64,000 nt of DNA, from contig OZ234503.1 in assembly GCA_965153455.1 (NCBI GenBank), positions 8,772,157 to 8,836,156 on the forward strand, read 5' to 3'. This DNA is from Sphagnum compactum (Eukaryota; Bryophyta; Sphagnopsida; Sphagnales). The notes under the pieces were generated by a model. It did not search any database. It saw nothing but the letters and a program-made list of their open reading frames with translations, and was not told the origin of the DNA. Below, piece by piece: positions 34,817-48,000 of this stretch (within the stretch, counting starts at the first letter, position 1; each line of letters opens with the position of its first letter). Made by a program: the position numbers and the translations under genes.

Positions 34817-36980
34817 TATAAATGATAAGGCCACAATGTGACCACTTGTTTACACATGTGATCTACACTTGAGGCTACAAATTATAAGCTCAATAAATAC
34901 AAATGTTAAACCAAATTATGGTAAGAAAACATGGTCCATTTTTCACAACTTTTCAAAACAAAGTATGTAAGTTTTAAAATTTTGGTATGATTTATCCTTT
35001 GGTTTTAATGCTTGTCTAATGCTCTGATCCCAGGGGTCTTATACAAAGCTTAAGATAGAGAGGTCACATTATCATCTTCTCTCAACTTTGGTCCTTATTC
35101 GACTGCAATTGTGATAATCATCAACTATCACCTTGGTGCTGTTGAATGCTGTTCTTCCCATTATCAGATTCAAAAAAAAAAAAAAATTGTCTGAATTTAC
35201 ACTAAAAAAACGAAAATTTTCCAAAGTTTCCAAAAAAAATTTGTCACGAAGTGCCAAATAAGTTGTGAAATAAAATCAATGATGTCCAGTGACTTTTTTT
35301 AATAAAAATGGCAAAATTTCAAGCTGAAAAATCTGATTTCAATGAATTTTTTTTTCTTTTGATGAATTTTCGCACCATGGTCACAAAAAATATATAATTC
35401 ATTGTCAATGGTACAAAGGGAGTTTTTGGAAAAAAATACGAAAGTTGCCACATTTTGAAAAGGAGCCGGGGGGAGGGGGAGGTTAGAAATCGCTTATTTT
35501 AGACAATGAGTTCCTGTAGGCTGTAGAACTAGACAGGGTTTCAAAGAGTGTCTAACTGTCCTGTCTGACTTCTATCCAAATGTGGCTCATTCCTCTTGTG
35601 GATGAAAATCAGTATTACCTACTTGAGAAAATGTTCTGGATGACACTGTAATACCTACCTGGGCGGCTTTGGCACTAATTATATTATTTTTAACTTTGTC
35701 GAAATTTTCAGAAAAAAGCCAATCTTTAATGTCAAAAAACTTGAAAATTCAATAAAGGAAGCCCGACTTAACTTAAACCCACATCCTGTACACCGAACTC
35801 AGATTAACTTTGATTAGTCTAACCGAAAGTAAAACAAGTAATTTATGAAAACATTTGTGATTTTATTGTATTTAATTATTATATGTCGAAATTTTCAAAA
35901 TCAAAAAGCTTCAAATTATATTAATTCTTCGACACTACACCGTGCCAAAGCTGCTGCTAAGGTACTACTACAGTAGTCACTTTGGCTACAAGGGTTTAGG
36001 CTAATCACAAAATGGAGGAGGAAAAAAAATCACATTGCTGGTGTGTTTGTTGTCTGTTGTAGACATTGTCAATGATCTTCTTCACCTTCTTCTTCTTAAT
36101 AGCTTGTTTCCAGAAACTGCCATACCTGCCTCTCATGTTTTGGTGTTAAACAATTATTGATAAAAAGGATGTCACAAAACAACAAAATGTCCACCAATGA
36201 AACAATGTACCTTCCTTCCTTCCTGCCACTAGGTCCGAATGATTCATGACAATTAATTAATTGGGGGGGGGGTGTTTAGGATTTTTTTGGGTTGTTCTTG
36301 ATGTGTTCTCAAGCAAGTTCTTAATGGGTGCTCATTATGTTGCCCAAGATGTTCCTAATAGCAACTTGGTTTGTCCCATATGCTATGTTTTAGTTTCTAT
36401 GTTTGGACTAAATCCATCTACATTGTGGAGTCTCTCCAAGGCTTCAGAACCTGTTTAATTATAGGCCAATCAAAGAGGCTCATTGAAAAATAATTCTGAA
36501 CCTGAAAGTCACCTACCAACTAAATTATATGCATCAAACGAACTTCACATGTGACCACCACATGCTCAAATATAATATTTTAATCTTTCCCTTTTGCATG
36601 CGCATATCAAGGTTGTAAGAGTAAAACGCTTGACAAACGATATGGGACAAACTGTGGGAACAATTTGGGGAACATCATATGGAACAAAGGATTAAAAAAA
36701 TCCTTCCCGACCCCCCCCTCTTTCTCCAAAGGGAGGAAGAGTGGGCCTCTTAGGTGGATTATCATCAAACAATGATTTTTTTGAAAAAAAATTGGGAAAA
36801 ATATGCATATATATGTATTTTTTCTAGTGTAAATTCAATTGATTTTGCTATTTTTTGCAAAAATCAGCCAATTTTTTTATATGAAAAATTTGTAAAAAGT
36901 TTTTTTTTTTAAAAACCCCTGTCATCAATTATCAACTTGAATGCTATTTATGATACCTAATTAGTTTGAAACACCCTATT
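34817..36980. other. AT-rich intergenic region, no gene recognised
   Basis: No coding exon, RNA gene or transposon protein could be recognised. It contains homopolymer runs, including a G9 tract near 36261-36272 and several A/T runs, and no long repeat that I could pair elsewhere. Confidence 0.5.
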
Positions 36981-37337
36981 TTAAGTTAAAACAAAAACTG
37001 AAATAAATCCTGGAAACCCAACTCCCGTTACATAACTAACTACTGAGAAGCGTGCGTACGGGATACAGACAGAAGCAGGGAGATGAAATCCCGACCAAGA
37101 GCGTGGTAGGGATATAGAGGCAGGGAGACGAAATCCCACATCGTCGAGAGCCAAGGAACGCTCGATAGCGAGAGCGCTGAGACAGACAGACGGTCGCCTC
37201 CGCTTGTTGTGTTGCAATACGTCGTCTGCTGCGTCTTCTGCAGCCAGATCTGTTTGTCTCATGAATCGATCGTCCTTTCTTGGCGCTGCTTTTGCGGCCA
37301 ATTCTTCCACAGATCGGTGTCCAACAGTGCTTGCCAT
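36981..37337 (-). CDS. Hypothetical short ORF divergent to the ELMO gene
   Basis: An open frame of 118 codons starts MASTVGHRSVEELAAKAAPR at 37337 on the - strand, head to head with the ELMO-domain gene whose ATG is 462 bp away. The stretch 37.03-37.45 kb is distinctly GC- and CpG-rich in an AT-rich setting and is also open in other frames, so openness alone means little. The first 50 residues look protein-like (charged, Ala-rich), the end does not. It may be the first exon of an unrecognised divergent transcript or simply part of a CpG-rich promoter. No homologue recognised. Confidence 0.2.
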   Translation of the reverse strand: MASTVGHRSVEELAAKAAPRKDDRFMRQTDLAAEDAADDVLQHNKRRRPSVCLSALAIERSLALDDVGFRLPASISLPRSWSGFHLPASVCIPYARFSVVSYVTGVGFPGFISVFVLT

Positions 37338-37798
37338 TGATGCGCATCTTTTGGAGCTTTCGGAGCTCGTTATTTTTCGTGGATTTGCATCGTGTTTGAG
37401 GACAGAGAGCGAGCGAGGTTTGAAGCTCCGGTTCCAATTTAGGGTTGTCGTTCATGAAGCAGTAGACGATGATCGGGAGATCCTTGAAGAAGAAGTCGTA
37501 ATAGTGAGTTTGATTCTACATGTTGATATAATGATGTCCTCCGCAGTGTGGGTTGCGATTTGGATCTTATGTAGGAGCCCCTGGTGAAGAGAGGTTGGAG
37601 TGGTTTTGGTTGCTGGAAGAATGGGAAGAGATAAAGAGATAAACCAGAAGAAGAAGAAGAAGCTGCTTCGCTTCTGTTTTTGTATGTGATTTCGGAAAGT
37701 AGCTCTCTCCTGCAGGGAAGAAAGAGTGATACATCATTAGCTGCAGGTAGAGTCTTGGGCTCCATTTGTCAAGGCTGAAGTTTACGATCTGAAGCAAG

Positions 37799-40784
37799 AT
37801 GAATGCGGGTGCATTGAGGAGGAGAGTGCATCATGAAGATGTCGGTGGCAAGAAGAATGAGAGGATGGAGTTTGCAGGAGGTGCTGATGGACTAGATGAG
37901 CCTCTCCTCGAACACGATGGTTATCAATCGCCTCGTCCAGCACATGTGAGTTTTGCTACTGCTGACTGAACTCACTCACATTGCCAGATCCAGTAGTTGT
38001 CTAACGTGAAGAAAAAGAAGAAGTTGAAATCAGAGGGAGATTGTTGCCCTCCTCAGGGATCCTTATGTTTGATCGCACATCTGATCTGCTGTTGTCGTTA
38101 TACAGGTTGATGACAGTGATGACGACTGGAAAGAAAAAAAGAGAAGAGAAGAGCAGGCCTGGACACAGAATTTCTCGCGGTTGATTACCTTGTGGGCTCA
38201 GTGGTTCAGTAGGCCACTTCCTCCTCCTTGGCTAGTTCTAAGAAATTCTGCGTCCTGCAAGCCTCTTGTTCTGTTGTCATCAAGATAATGCAATCTTTAA
38301 GGGTCTAGCCATTTTGGCATTTGTGTAGAATTCATTCTGTGCATACTTGGCTGCTTTCTAATGTTGGAGTAGGTCTTGTAAAATGTGCAGCAAATGCAGT
38401 GGTGGGTGGAGGTGCATGGGTTGGTAGCACACTCTTTCGATTGCTTCTGCGGCGACAATCCAATGGCACAGAGGCAGTGAAAGAGATCTACTTGTCTCCA
38501 ATTCAGGTGAGCTCCTCAAATTGAATGCCCATATAACAACCAGTTAAGATCACAAAACTGATGGACTTAAAGATCAATTCAAACACTGAAAGAAGGTCAT
38601 CCTCCCGCTTTCTGGTACCATTCTCAGCATTTTTGATAAAGGAAGAAGGATGATCTTTCACCATCCAATGTCAATGGTTTTGTTTCCTGTGATTTGAGCA
38701 TCATCCTGCAGATCTGACAATATCTAAGTCTTCTTGCAGGAGGAAAGACTAGAATATCTGCAGCAGTGCTTAAGTGTGCCATTTGATGGGTCTCGTGCAG
38801 AGCACCAGGTATGTTGCCATTTGAAAGTCATGGAGAGCTGAAGGTAATGCATGTGCAGTTTGCTTTTGTATGAAAGCTTAATAACTTGTATGCATCGCAG
38901 GATGCCCTAAGAGCCCTTTGGCATGCAGCATTTCCAGACCGCACGCTGCCTGGGCTTGTGTCAGAGCAGTGGAAGGAAATGGGCTGGCAAGGCACAGATC
39001 CCTCCACTGACTTCAGGTGTGTGTCATCATGCCCTTATTTATTCTTTGTTGCTCTTGTTCATGATGTGTTGTAGTAAGAACTGGAGGTTGTTGGTGCAGA
39101 ATGTGGCTTCCTCCAAGCTCAACTAATTGCTTTTGGCCTGTGATGGTGATTTGAAACTTGCGCAGAGGGGGTGGTTTCATATCACTGCAAAATTTGCTCT
39201 TCTTTTCTCAAAAGTTTCCTGTATGCCACTCAACCCTTGATATGTTCCTGCATTACTACATAATGACCTGCCTCTCTTGCCTCCTGTTTCTATTCACTGA
39301 AATCCGGAACCTTCACCAAACCGATTATGGGGATCTAAATCTGGGCAGTTGGATTCCATGTGTTTACATGCAGTAGTTTTAATATCTGTTTGACTCATTT
39401 TGTGTGCTACATGTAATGCTTACTTATGATGAGATGGTGTGCCATTCTAACTTCCAATTGTTAGGATTTACCAGTTTGTCATAATGTCTTCTATTTCTTG
39501 AGTGTTGCATGTTATGTAGGTAAGCTTTGCAGTTGATGGTGGTGTGGGTGTGTCTTAGGCATCATTTCACAGGTTGCTGCACAAGCAAGATGGAAAGCGG
39601 GCCACATGGGAGTACCCATTTGCAGTTGCCGGTCTCAACATTTCCTTCATGTTGATTCAAATGCTTGACCTCAAAGCAGGTTTTTTTTCTCCCTCTCAAG
39701 AAATCATTTGTTCTACCCCACTTGATAGAGGCTGTATATCACCTGCCAGCATAGTATGTTTGTTGGTGGCTAAATCTGGCAGCTGATGTTTTACATGATT
39801 TATGCAGCAAAACCAACATCAATGTCAGGCATCACATTTTTGAAGATACTAGCTGGTATGCTTTTTCTCCACCTAACTCCTGATGGGACACTAGAGAACT
39901 GATGTAATGGACTATTTATTAAGGAGTTTGAAGAAGCCTTTAGTATGTCGATAGAAAGTCTCATGTGTGTTTGGCCTTTGTAACATTTTAGGAAGTTTTG
40001 ATGCTCTTTGACTCAAAAAAGTGTTGTGTATCACAACACAAAAACATCTCTTCCAACTATCTGCAAGTGTAGAAACCACCAAATTGCTCAAGCTGGCCAC
40101 AGTTGTATGTATTTTCTGTCAGTATCATTTCTGCTTCAATTTGGCTGGATTGTTACATCTATGGATGATAATTTGTTTATGTGGTTTTAGAGGATGAGAT
40201 GGCATTCGACATGCTGTACTGTGTGGCATTCGAAATGCTGGATGCCCATTGGCTGGCTATGAGGGCCTCTTACATGGAGTTCAATGTAACCCTCTCTCTG
40301 TGCCCATTTTGTCATGTGAATTGGGTGCTACTGTTTGTGGGTCACTGCAATTTTACCAACCTGTGAATTTGGTGGGAAAAAGACTTTGCGTCTGTTGGCA
40401 AGTAATTATCTGATTATTATGATAGCTGCTCACTACCACACGTTTCTAGGTCAATGAACATGCATGGACTTTTCCTAATTTTTTGGAACTCCTCAGATTT
40501 TTCTGTGCTTTCTAGAGTTGGGTTCTCATCTTTTTCCAGTTGGCTCATATGTTGTTGATCTGAAATCAATTAACCTTTTTATCAGGTCATCTGCAGATTC
40601 TTTTCAAGTTGACTTGTATTGTAAGCATGGAGAAGTTTTACTTATGAAGACATTTTATTTTTGGTGTCTGCAGGCTGTGTTGAATGCAACACGCACACAG
40701 CTAGAGAGAGAGATGATGTTGGAAGATGTTCACCATGTTGAGGACCTTCCAGCCTTCAACCTCTTGTGCCCTTCACAGGACTAG
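37799..40784 (+). CDS. ELMO-domain-containing protein
   Basis: Complete gene of ten exons: 37799-37945, 38106-38256, 38373-38506, 38740-38808, 38901-39016, 39166-39220, 39559-39679, 39808-39855, 40191-40285, 40674-40784. They join to 1047 nt, 348 aa. The ELMO/CED-12 domain fills about residues 150-320. Typical plant motifs are FDGSRAEHQDALRALW, KEMGWQGTDPSTDFRGGGF, RLLHKQDG, WEYPFAVAGLNISFMLIQML and LDAHWLAMRASYMEF. In animals ELMO-domain proteins act with Rac/Arf small GTPases; plant members are little characterised, so a GTPase-linked role is inference. An acidic N-terminus (DEPLLEHDGYQSP; DDSDDDWKEKKRRE) precedes a Pro-rich PPPWLVLR and a hydrophobic stretch at about 101-127, possibly membrane-associated. 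Exon 2 appears to end at a GC donor (TCCT|gcaagc), the only choice found that keeps frame and homology. Confidence 0.93.
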
Positions 40785-42149
40785 ATATTGCACTTACAGT
40801 CTGTTTTACCTGATCATTAATTGCTGCCTATGGCAATCTGTATCATATGAAGCGTTGTTATTGAGCTGTTGGTGGTCTGCTCTTGCACGCATGCGAGGCC
40901 CTCTTGAAAGTCTGAAAATCCACTTTCTTGGTGGCAAAATTTTCGCCAACCAGCTTGTGATGTGTATTGATCTATTTTCAGTGCACCCAGATTGCAGTAA
41001 GCAGAATTATGAGGCGTTACAATGCAGGCAATCACTCTGCAGTGGCAGATACAATTTAGGCACGTGTTGATCCCAGGAAGTATTTGACAAGTTTTTCTGC
41101 TGAGCATCAGCAGCAATGCCTTCCATACAAATCATCAATTCAATGCAAATGCAAAGCCAAGAGCACATCAGATCTTACAGCCAAATTAAGCTTGGAATGG
41201 ATGCAAGTATGACCACTGACTAATGAAAATGTGCAATGTCTGCTGTACAGATCTGTCTCGAGTCCACAAGATACTGATGTTTGGGATCGATTGCTCCTTG
41301 TGATGTGACCCTATAGCAGTCAGGTGATAGTTATCCTGGATTTCTGTTTGAGCTCAAGATTGTTATGTAGATGGTCTGGCTCAATTTGCAGTGTATGCTT
41401 AATCTTTGGTGGCACTTCTTGGTTAAAATTTGAGCTTTTTCCTGAGTGATCTGTATGGAGCAACTGATGTTAATACTATTTTTTGTGTAATTAATTGAGT
41501 AGGTATAATTTAGTTATGATTTTTTGAAGTTCAAGAGCATATTCTTAATGGTGCCATGACAATTAGGAATATAAATTTGTAATGATTTTCACTTTCTTTA
41601 ATTTCAATAAAAACTTAAGGCCATATACTTATGCATGCAAAGAAAAGAAAAAGTTGTGGAAACATTTGAAAAAAGGACTTAAGAATATTATTTGGTCAAT
41701 TTTGATAATTTTAATCATTTCTTGAGGTGATTCCTAATGGTACCACCCAAGGATACTTTTGTCCAATCCATGTCATCACATTAACCAATTATAATTATTT
41801 AAAATTGTCTAAAGGTTCCTTATAATTCCTTGTGATTTTTTTAATCTCATTTGGACCCACCCAATGTTTAATTACCTTAATATTCAATCTATACGAATGA
41901 AGGTAATTAATCTTGATCAATTATACATTTGATAATGTCCTACTTTTGCATGAAACTATTGAATGGGTGGAGAAATCTCTGTAGAGCATGATTAGTTTCA
42001 AGCTAGATTTTTCAAAGACCTACAATAAGGTATAATGGCCCTTCCTTTTTCAAGGTCTCTAAAAATATATGGATTTTGAAAGATCTTGTGATGATAATAA
42101 AGTTGTGTGTTGATGTTGAGTTGTTTGTGATCAATCTTAACAAAACACC
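40785..42149. other. 3' flank of the ELMO gene and AT-rich intergenic DNA
   Basis: Probable 3' untranslated region to about 41.4 kb, then AT-rich DNA. Faint reverse-transcriptase-like stretches may begin near 42.0 kb, upstream of the LINE relic, but I cannot align them. No gene is supported. Confidence 0.5.
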
Positions 42150-42875
42150 TACACATTTTTTTCCTATTTCTTAAGGGGTCAAGCAATATGACCCCCTTGA
42201 CCCCACACCTTTTCTTGTTGGTGGGAGAGTATATGAATCAAGTTGTTAAAGTTGAGATGTTCCAAGGCATAATTAAAAGTGTGAAGCTACTTTTTGTGGT
42301 AATCAACATATCATCTTAATGAATATGTGAATGATAATATGCAAATGACACTTAGTTCACAATTAAATGAAAAAGGAATTCTATGGAAAAAGTTTGGTGG
42401 TAATCTTGAAGACATTTAATGGTATAGCTTAAGGATTGAAGATCATTTGGGTAAGAGTATGGCTTAGTTCAATTGAGTAGGCTAGGACATACTTGAATGG
42501 CTAAGTAATTTCCAATGGAAGTCAGATGGGGATAAGGATTTATCCAACTTTCTCAGTTCACCTTTTAATATTGGGTTTTAGGTGATGGACATTGATAAGT
42601 TTTTTATAAACAATGAAAAAGTTGGTATGTTGGGTTTTCCCATGTATGCCATCAATGGTAAGATGTTGATTATAAACAAAATTTTAGTGTCATCTTTGTT
42701 GTACTTTGTTTCAATATGGGTGGGTTTGAAAAATGTTTTACAACAAATCCATGTTTTGTTGAGGAATTATTTAGGGGTTCGAAATGAACATGTGGCTAGA
42801 AGTAGAGTGAAGTGGAAGGATTGTTATGTCAAAAAAAAGGGAAGGGAATGGTATTTGACCCATAGGAAGCATTGA
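42150..42875 (+). mobile_element. Decayed LINE reverse-transcriptase fragment
   Basis: Broken frames encode pieces of a plant non-LTR reverse transcriptase: a G-V-K-Q ... LFLLVGEYMNQVV block near 42170-42250 (the GVRQG-PLSP-LF motif region, frameshifted), and at 42582-42875 an intact stretch with GKMLIINKILVSSLLYFVSI, LLRNYLGVRNEHV and VKWKDCYVKKKGR, the thumb/connection region after the catalytic core. The catalytic FADD box was not found. Multiple stops and shifts show an old, dead copy. Confidence 0.6.
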
Positions 42876-44473
42876 TAGGTTTGTTAGCTAAGTGAATAGC
42901 ATAAGCATTGAAGCCAAGTACATCAAATTTGCATACATTAATGAGATACCACTTAAGTTTAAGTGGACTTGCTAGACACAATAAATGGGCTATGAACTTG
43001 GATTGGGCCCTTTGCCATAAACATAGATTCATAAAAGGGTTTCATATGCAGAATAAATTTTCTGGGGCATGGTTTTCGCTTGTCAAGAAGTTCAAATGTT
43101 AGTTAGCTCCTTCCTCACCAAAAGACTTAAATTGGAAAGAGAATTATGAAAGTCTATGAAATATGAAGAAAGGACAGGATTTTCCAAGAGAAGAAGAAAT
43201 GAATTATATAGGAAAGGTCTAAAGAAGGTAGGCTCAATCCCACACAAACAGGTTTTGAAGAAGTGATGATTGCAATACAAATTGAATTTAAGTTTGGTCT
43301 CAAATTGAAGGACAGGTCACCTATGGGCAACATTGGTACTCTAATCTCATGCGAGGTTGTTGCAAAGGAATGAATTATTTGTTTTGGACACATTAATGGG
43401 TGATTGGGTGGGTATTTTAGATGTCAACAATACATTAACCCATACTTGGTGTGTCATAGATGACATCCCCAACATTGAGGCCAACATCATGTCTGACAAC
43501 ATTGCAAACATCATGTCCAACATTATTGTTAGCATCATCATGGATGAATTCATTTATGAATGTCCATCTTTTGAAATATTTTCATGATATTCATGATTTG
43601 AAATATTTTGAAATATCTTGAATTGGTTTGAGATATTTTGAATCAACTTGAGTTAGTGTGAATTATTTTGAAATAATTCATTTTGTTTTTAGTACGTTTA
43701 ACACCAATTTTGGGTGTAATCACTATGTCAAAACATGTTATATATTATTTCACATATGACTACTTTGTAATAATATATGGCATTAACAACTACATGACTA
43801 TTTAGTAAAATTAGACTGACACTTCCATATTTCAACCCAATAGGTTCTTGAATCCTTAAACTCCAAAACTTTGAGATGTCACTTGACATTTCATTGCACT
43901 TTTCCTATTTTAGCTCCCTTTTGGCTTGAATTTGATAGGTGTGAGTTGACAATTGTGAGAAATGCATGTGGAATGAACACTCACACATCCGTATAGAATA
44001 ACTTTGACATAAAACAACTACCTCAACATATTTCTAGATGGTTCTCGAGTTGGGAATCTCAAAAATGACAATTATGCATAAAGAATGAGTATCGTAGAAA
44101 AACGAATTTGATAAAATTTGTAATCAAAGGCATTGCTTCAAAAAGAAAATTGATAATAGATAAGTCTCAATAATTTTCAATAAATCCTATGTGGAACACA
44201 AAATAATTTCACAACAACCCAGCCCCTCAACTATGGGAGGGAAAAAAATTTGTAAGAACAGGCCAACCCTGGTTTGAACTTTGAACACGTGGGCTCTATC
44301 ATTTGGAGCTAACCTTGCACTAGGGACATTACAACCAGACCCAGCATCTGGAAGGTTACTTGAATAATAGGGCAAAGGAACCTATCATTGCAATTCCATA
44401 TTATCGCACACCTATTTCCCTATTGTTGCACACTATTTGTTCCCTGTCCTTGCACAACAACACGTGCAGTTAT
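42876..44473. other. Intergenic region, no gene recognised
   Basis: Contains a stretch at 43470-43545 of loosely repeated aacat(c/t)-type units (coding-like IANIMSNIIVSII in one frame) and a run of ttgaaatattttg-like units at 43570-43690. These look like degenerate simple repeats. No conserved protein is seen. Confidence 0.45.
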
Positions 44474-45004
44474 CTATCTGTGAAGGAAGGTAGTTTGTTT
44501 GTTTTGTTTTGTTTGTACTTATGAGATCCACCAAACCGGACTCTTCGGATTGCGTTCTTGGTCTCTTTGGAAAGCTCTTGACAAGGAGGGATGCAGGGGC
44601 TTGGTTCCATGACGTTTGGACTTGCAGTGCAAAAAGTTCTTGAATATTGAATGATTTCTTCACTAAAAATTAATTTAAATTGTCGCTGAAAATTTCGGAG
44701 GAATTGGAATGTGCCTTTGGTGTTTGGCAAAGATCTTGATGAGCAGGATTTTATTAGGTAAGATTTGGATTCAGAAGGTGGGAGATATTGATTTTGAAGT
44801 GATTTCTGCCACTGAAAATCCAAATAATTTCCAAAAAACCAGGTTTTGAAAGGAAAAATCAGTTGAGAACGTGGTAACACATGAAGGCTTACCATTTAAT
44901 TCAAGCATTATTTCCTTTCATATTTTACTGTTCAAAAAATCAATACATATATTGCAAAATAATGTTCACATGTTGAGTTTCCCTATATTGTAATGGGTTC
45001 ACAC
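44474..45004 (+). repeat. Dispersed repeat family B, copy 1 (about 530 bp)
   Basis: This block matches 60288-60822 in the same orientation, roughly 85-90% identical over its length with small indels. Shared phrases include gaaggaaggtagtttgtttg, ttcttggtctctttggaaag, cttggacttgcagtgcaaaa and gtttccctat(a/t)ttgtaatg. From tgaagg to ttcaca it has TG...CA ends like a solo LTR, but I found no target-site duplication or LTR partner. Non-coding, non-autonomous element. Confidence 0.85.
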
Positions 45005-48000
45005 TTAACGGCACAGGCCACACTAGTGTAAATGAAAAAGTAAGTAATCTTGTGTGTGCAATCTTGTAGGGCCTTGCATACAATGCACTCTATATTATTT
45101 TTCTCATTTTTTCCACGACGACACTTGTGGGTGTAAATGAAAAAGTAAATAACCTTAGGTAAAAGATGTGCAATGGTAGGGCCTTGCTATGCATGCTATG
45201 CAATGATAGAGTGCAATAATAGGGCTTTTATGTGCAATCATGAGGTAAGTGGAAAATGGTGAACTCAAACTCCTCAGATTTTCACATAGGTACCATATTT
45301 GCAAATTCTGAAAATTGGGTTTTGTGACCAACATAGTATAGGTGCTGTATATCAAATTTCAGCAATTAATGTTTTTTGTATCAAGAAATATTCTAATATA
45401 TATATATATACTTAAATGTGTGATGATAGGATCAACAACCCTAATATAGTCTATGTGTTCAAGCTTTTAAACTTGGAATTTCAACCTTCACTTCACAACA
45501 TGATGTTGCTAGCCTCCAAGGGCCAATACTATGGGGATCCATATTCCTGAGCTGCCCTACATCATCATGTCAGCCTCTTTCTCTGGTACAAGTCTCATCA
45601 AATTTGCTTTGCTTGGCTTTGCACTTGAGCTCATTTGCCTTGGTAATCATTTCCTTCTGTGCTTTTTGTTTTGTTCAGAAGTTTTTTCTTACATTTCACA
45701 GTACATCTGTGTGTAAGGTAACTCCAGAATGCTGGCACGTCTTGTGGAACCCAGAGTGCAGAAAACGAACTAATGACAAAGTATGCTTTGGTCTGTTAAC
45801 CCAGAGAATACAGTTGAGCTGCTGTGCTATCATCGTATGCAACTCATGTATGCAATCTGTAATGTAATAATAACAGGTTGTCTAACATTGCATAGATGAA
45901 TTGCAAAAGCACCAACTCAATTTTTAAGAGACTTTGGAAAGGGAGAAAACAAAGACTGTCGTTCCACACAAAATAATCCTACTTTCACGAATCCCAAAGA
46001 TGGCTTAAGAGTTGGGAACAATTACACCCATGGACTAGATCACACTGCACATGCATTGTGACATTTATGAATAGTAATTGGATCCACATTGGGGAGCTTT
46101 GCTTTCTTTTGTGGATCGGTAACTTTGGGGAATGCAAACTGGCACTACTATTGTTACGAATGACAACCTCAAGAACACTGTTGGAAACATGATTGGAAAC
46201 TTGAAGGACATCCCCATAAGTTTAACCGCAACTGGAAACTTTGAGAACATAGGTGTGAAACATGATGGAGAACCTCATTTGGTAATATACATGAGGACAC
46301 ACAACATTGTGAACATTTGGTGGAATAATATCATTGGGAGCCGAACCTACTATACCTTAAGTGAACATGGGTTCAAACCACAAAAGCTACAATAAGGCCC
46401 AAACTTGTAGAGTTTGTTATGTTGATGTAGGACTTTTCTCCACAAGAAATTGACTTCACCCAATTTATCAATTATAAGGAAGTAGCTGAATTCTACCCAA
46501 ATCAAGGGGACTTTGAATTTTTCATAGGCCCCAAATTGTTGAATTTACTATGTTCCAGTGGGGTTATTTTCCTTCCATGAGACAATGGTTTCACGCACGC
46601 AATTGTTGATTTGAAGTAGCTGAATGTTAGTGCAAGTCAACTGGATTTTGCATATATAATTTTGCCTTCAAAACACTCCTATCCTGACTAATCTATAGTC
46701 TGCTGACATCTTTGATGACTTCATGTCCTCTTTCACAGAGCAGGACGGATTTGAGTAGCAGCAGCAGCAGCCTTGCAAAGACCCAACAATTACAGCTTAA
46801 CTTCAGAGCTGATGATGAACATTTACTTTTCTCAGGAGTGCTCGAACCTCCCTTTCTGATCACTTCTTTTGCTCCTCTGAAAAGCTCAGTACAATCTTCT
46901 GCAACAGTAGCAGTGGCTCTCACAAACAAACAAACAGCCTTTGCGAATTCATTCATAGCTGAATTTCAGAGCTTATTTCCTGTCATTCAAACTTTCAATG
47001 CTCTTGAGAGACTGCTTTGGCCCTGAGAAAGTGGGTGGTCATGTGTGTGTGTGCACATGAGAGCATCATCATATAGTTAGCTTTATGACGCCTCTCCTAT
47101 CATAATTGCCAAAAAACAAATAGAAAAAAATAACCAATTTTTCCTTTGCTCAAAGACTGGGCAGTGGGAGAGGCAGTTGAAGAAAAGGAGAGTCATCAGA
47201 AAGCAAGTGACTCTGGACAAAACAAAGGGTGACTACAGAAAAGTCTGGGCTGCTTCCCTCTTGGGAAGACAGAATGATTACACGGCTCTGTGGTGTCTTC
47301 TAATCTTCTAAACTTAATGCAATCCAATCCCCAAGTTTAGAATGACTCATCACCAGCATAATGTCCACCTTCATGGGCATTAAGTTTTTCAAAAACTTCT
47401 TGTTTGTTTTTGCCTTCCCCTGTGATACCCAGCGGGTATCTAGCGGGTACCTTCCAGGTATCATGGGAAAAAGAATGGCCAGCAGTTTTTACACTGTGTA
47501 AAGCCCTCAGGGGTGGGCTTTACCAGATTCGCACCCTACACTTTGGCTCCACCTCACATGGTCCTTATTCCAGTAATACCCACCACTCAGGCATTACCCA
47601 ACACAAAATTCAGCTGAGGTAGATCATGCTGAAGCCCTGGTGTTGGTTCTAAAGACCAATAACAGAAGTAATCAACTATCAAAAGCAAGTAACAGATCAG
47701 ATCAGAAGTGAGAAATGGGAGGAGAATTCACAAGGTGTTGTGAAAGTGTAGGGTAAAGCCCTCACAGGGTGCCAGCATCCCCAAAATGTGGCACCTAGGA
47801 TGAGGAAGTAGCCAAGTCTAGCCTAGCATTTTGGAAATGTCCCCTACCTATGCAGTTTACCCATCATAAAGCATGAGGTGAACATTATCAGCAACTTAAA
47901 CATTTGTAAGTCACAAGGCGTAGGAGGGCAACGGTTCTTGTGGCTACTCCTTAAGCATAAGGTCCCTCCCACTCTTAAGGAGTAGGTGCAATATCCCTCC

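Noticed and set aside
43470-43545. Possible link between asparagine/isoleucine-rich ORFs at 43.4 kb and 46.1 kb
   Set aside because: Only loose aacat-type simple-sequence similarity; no alignable repeat.
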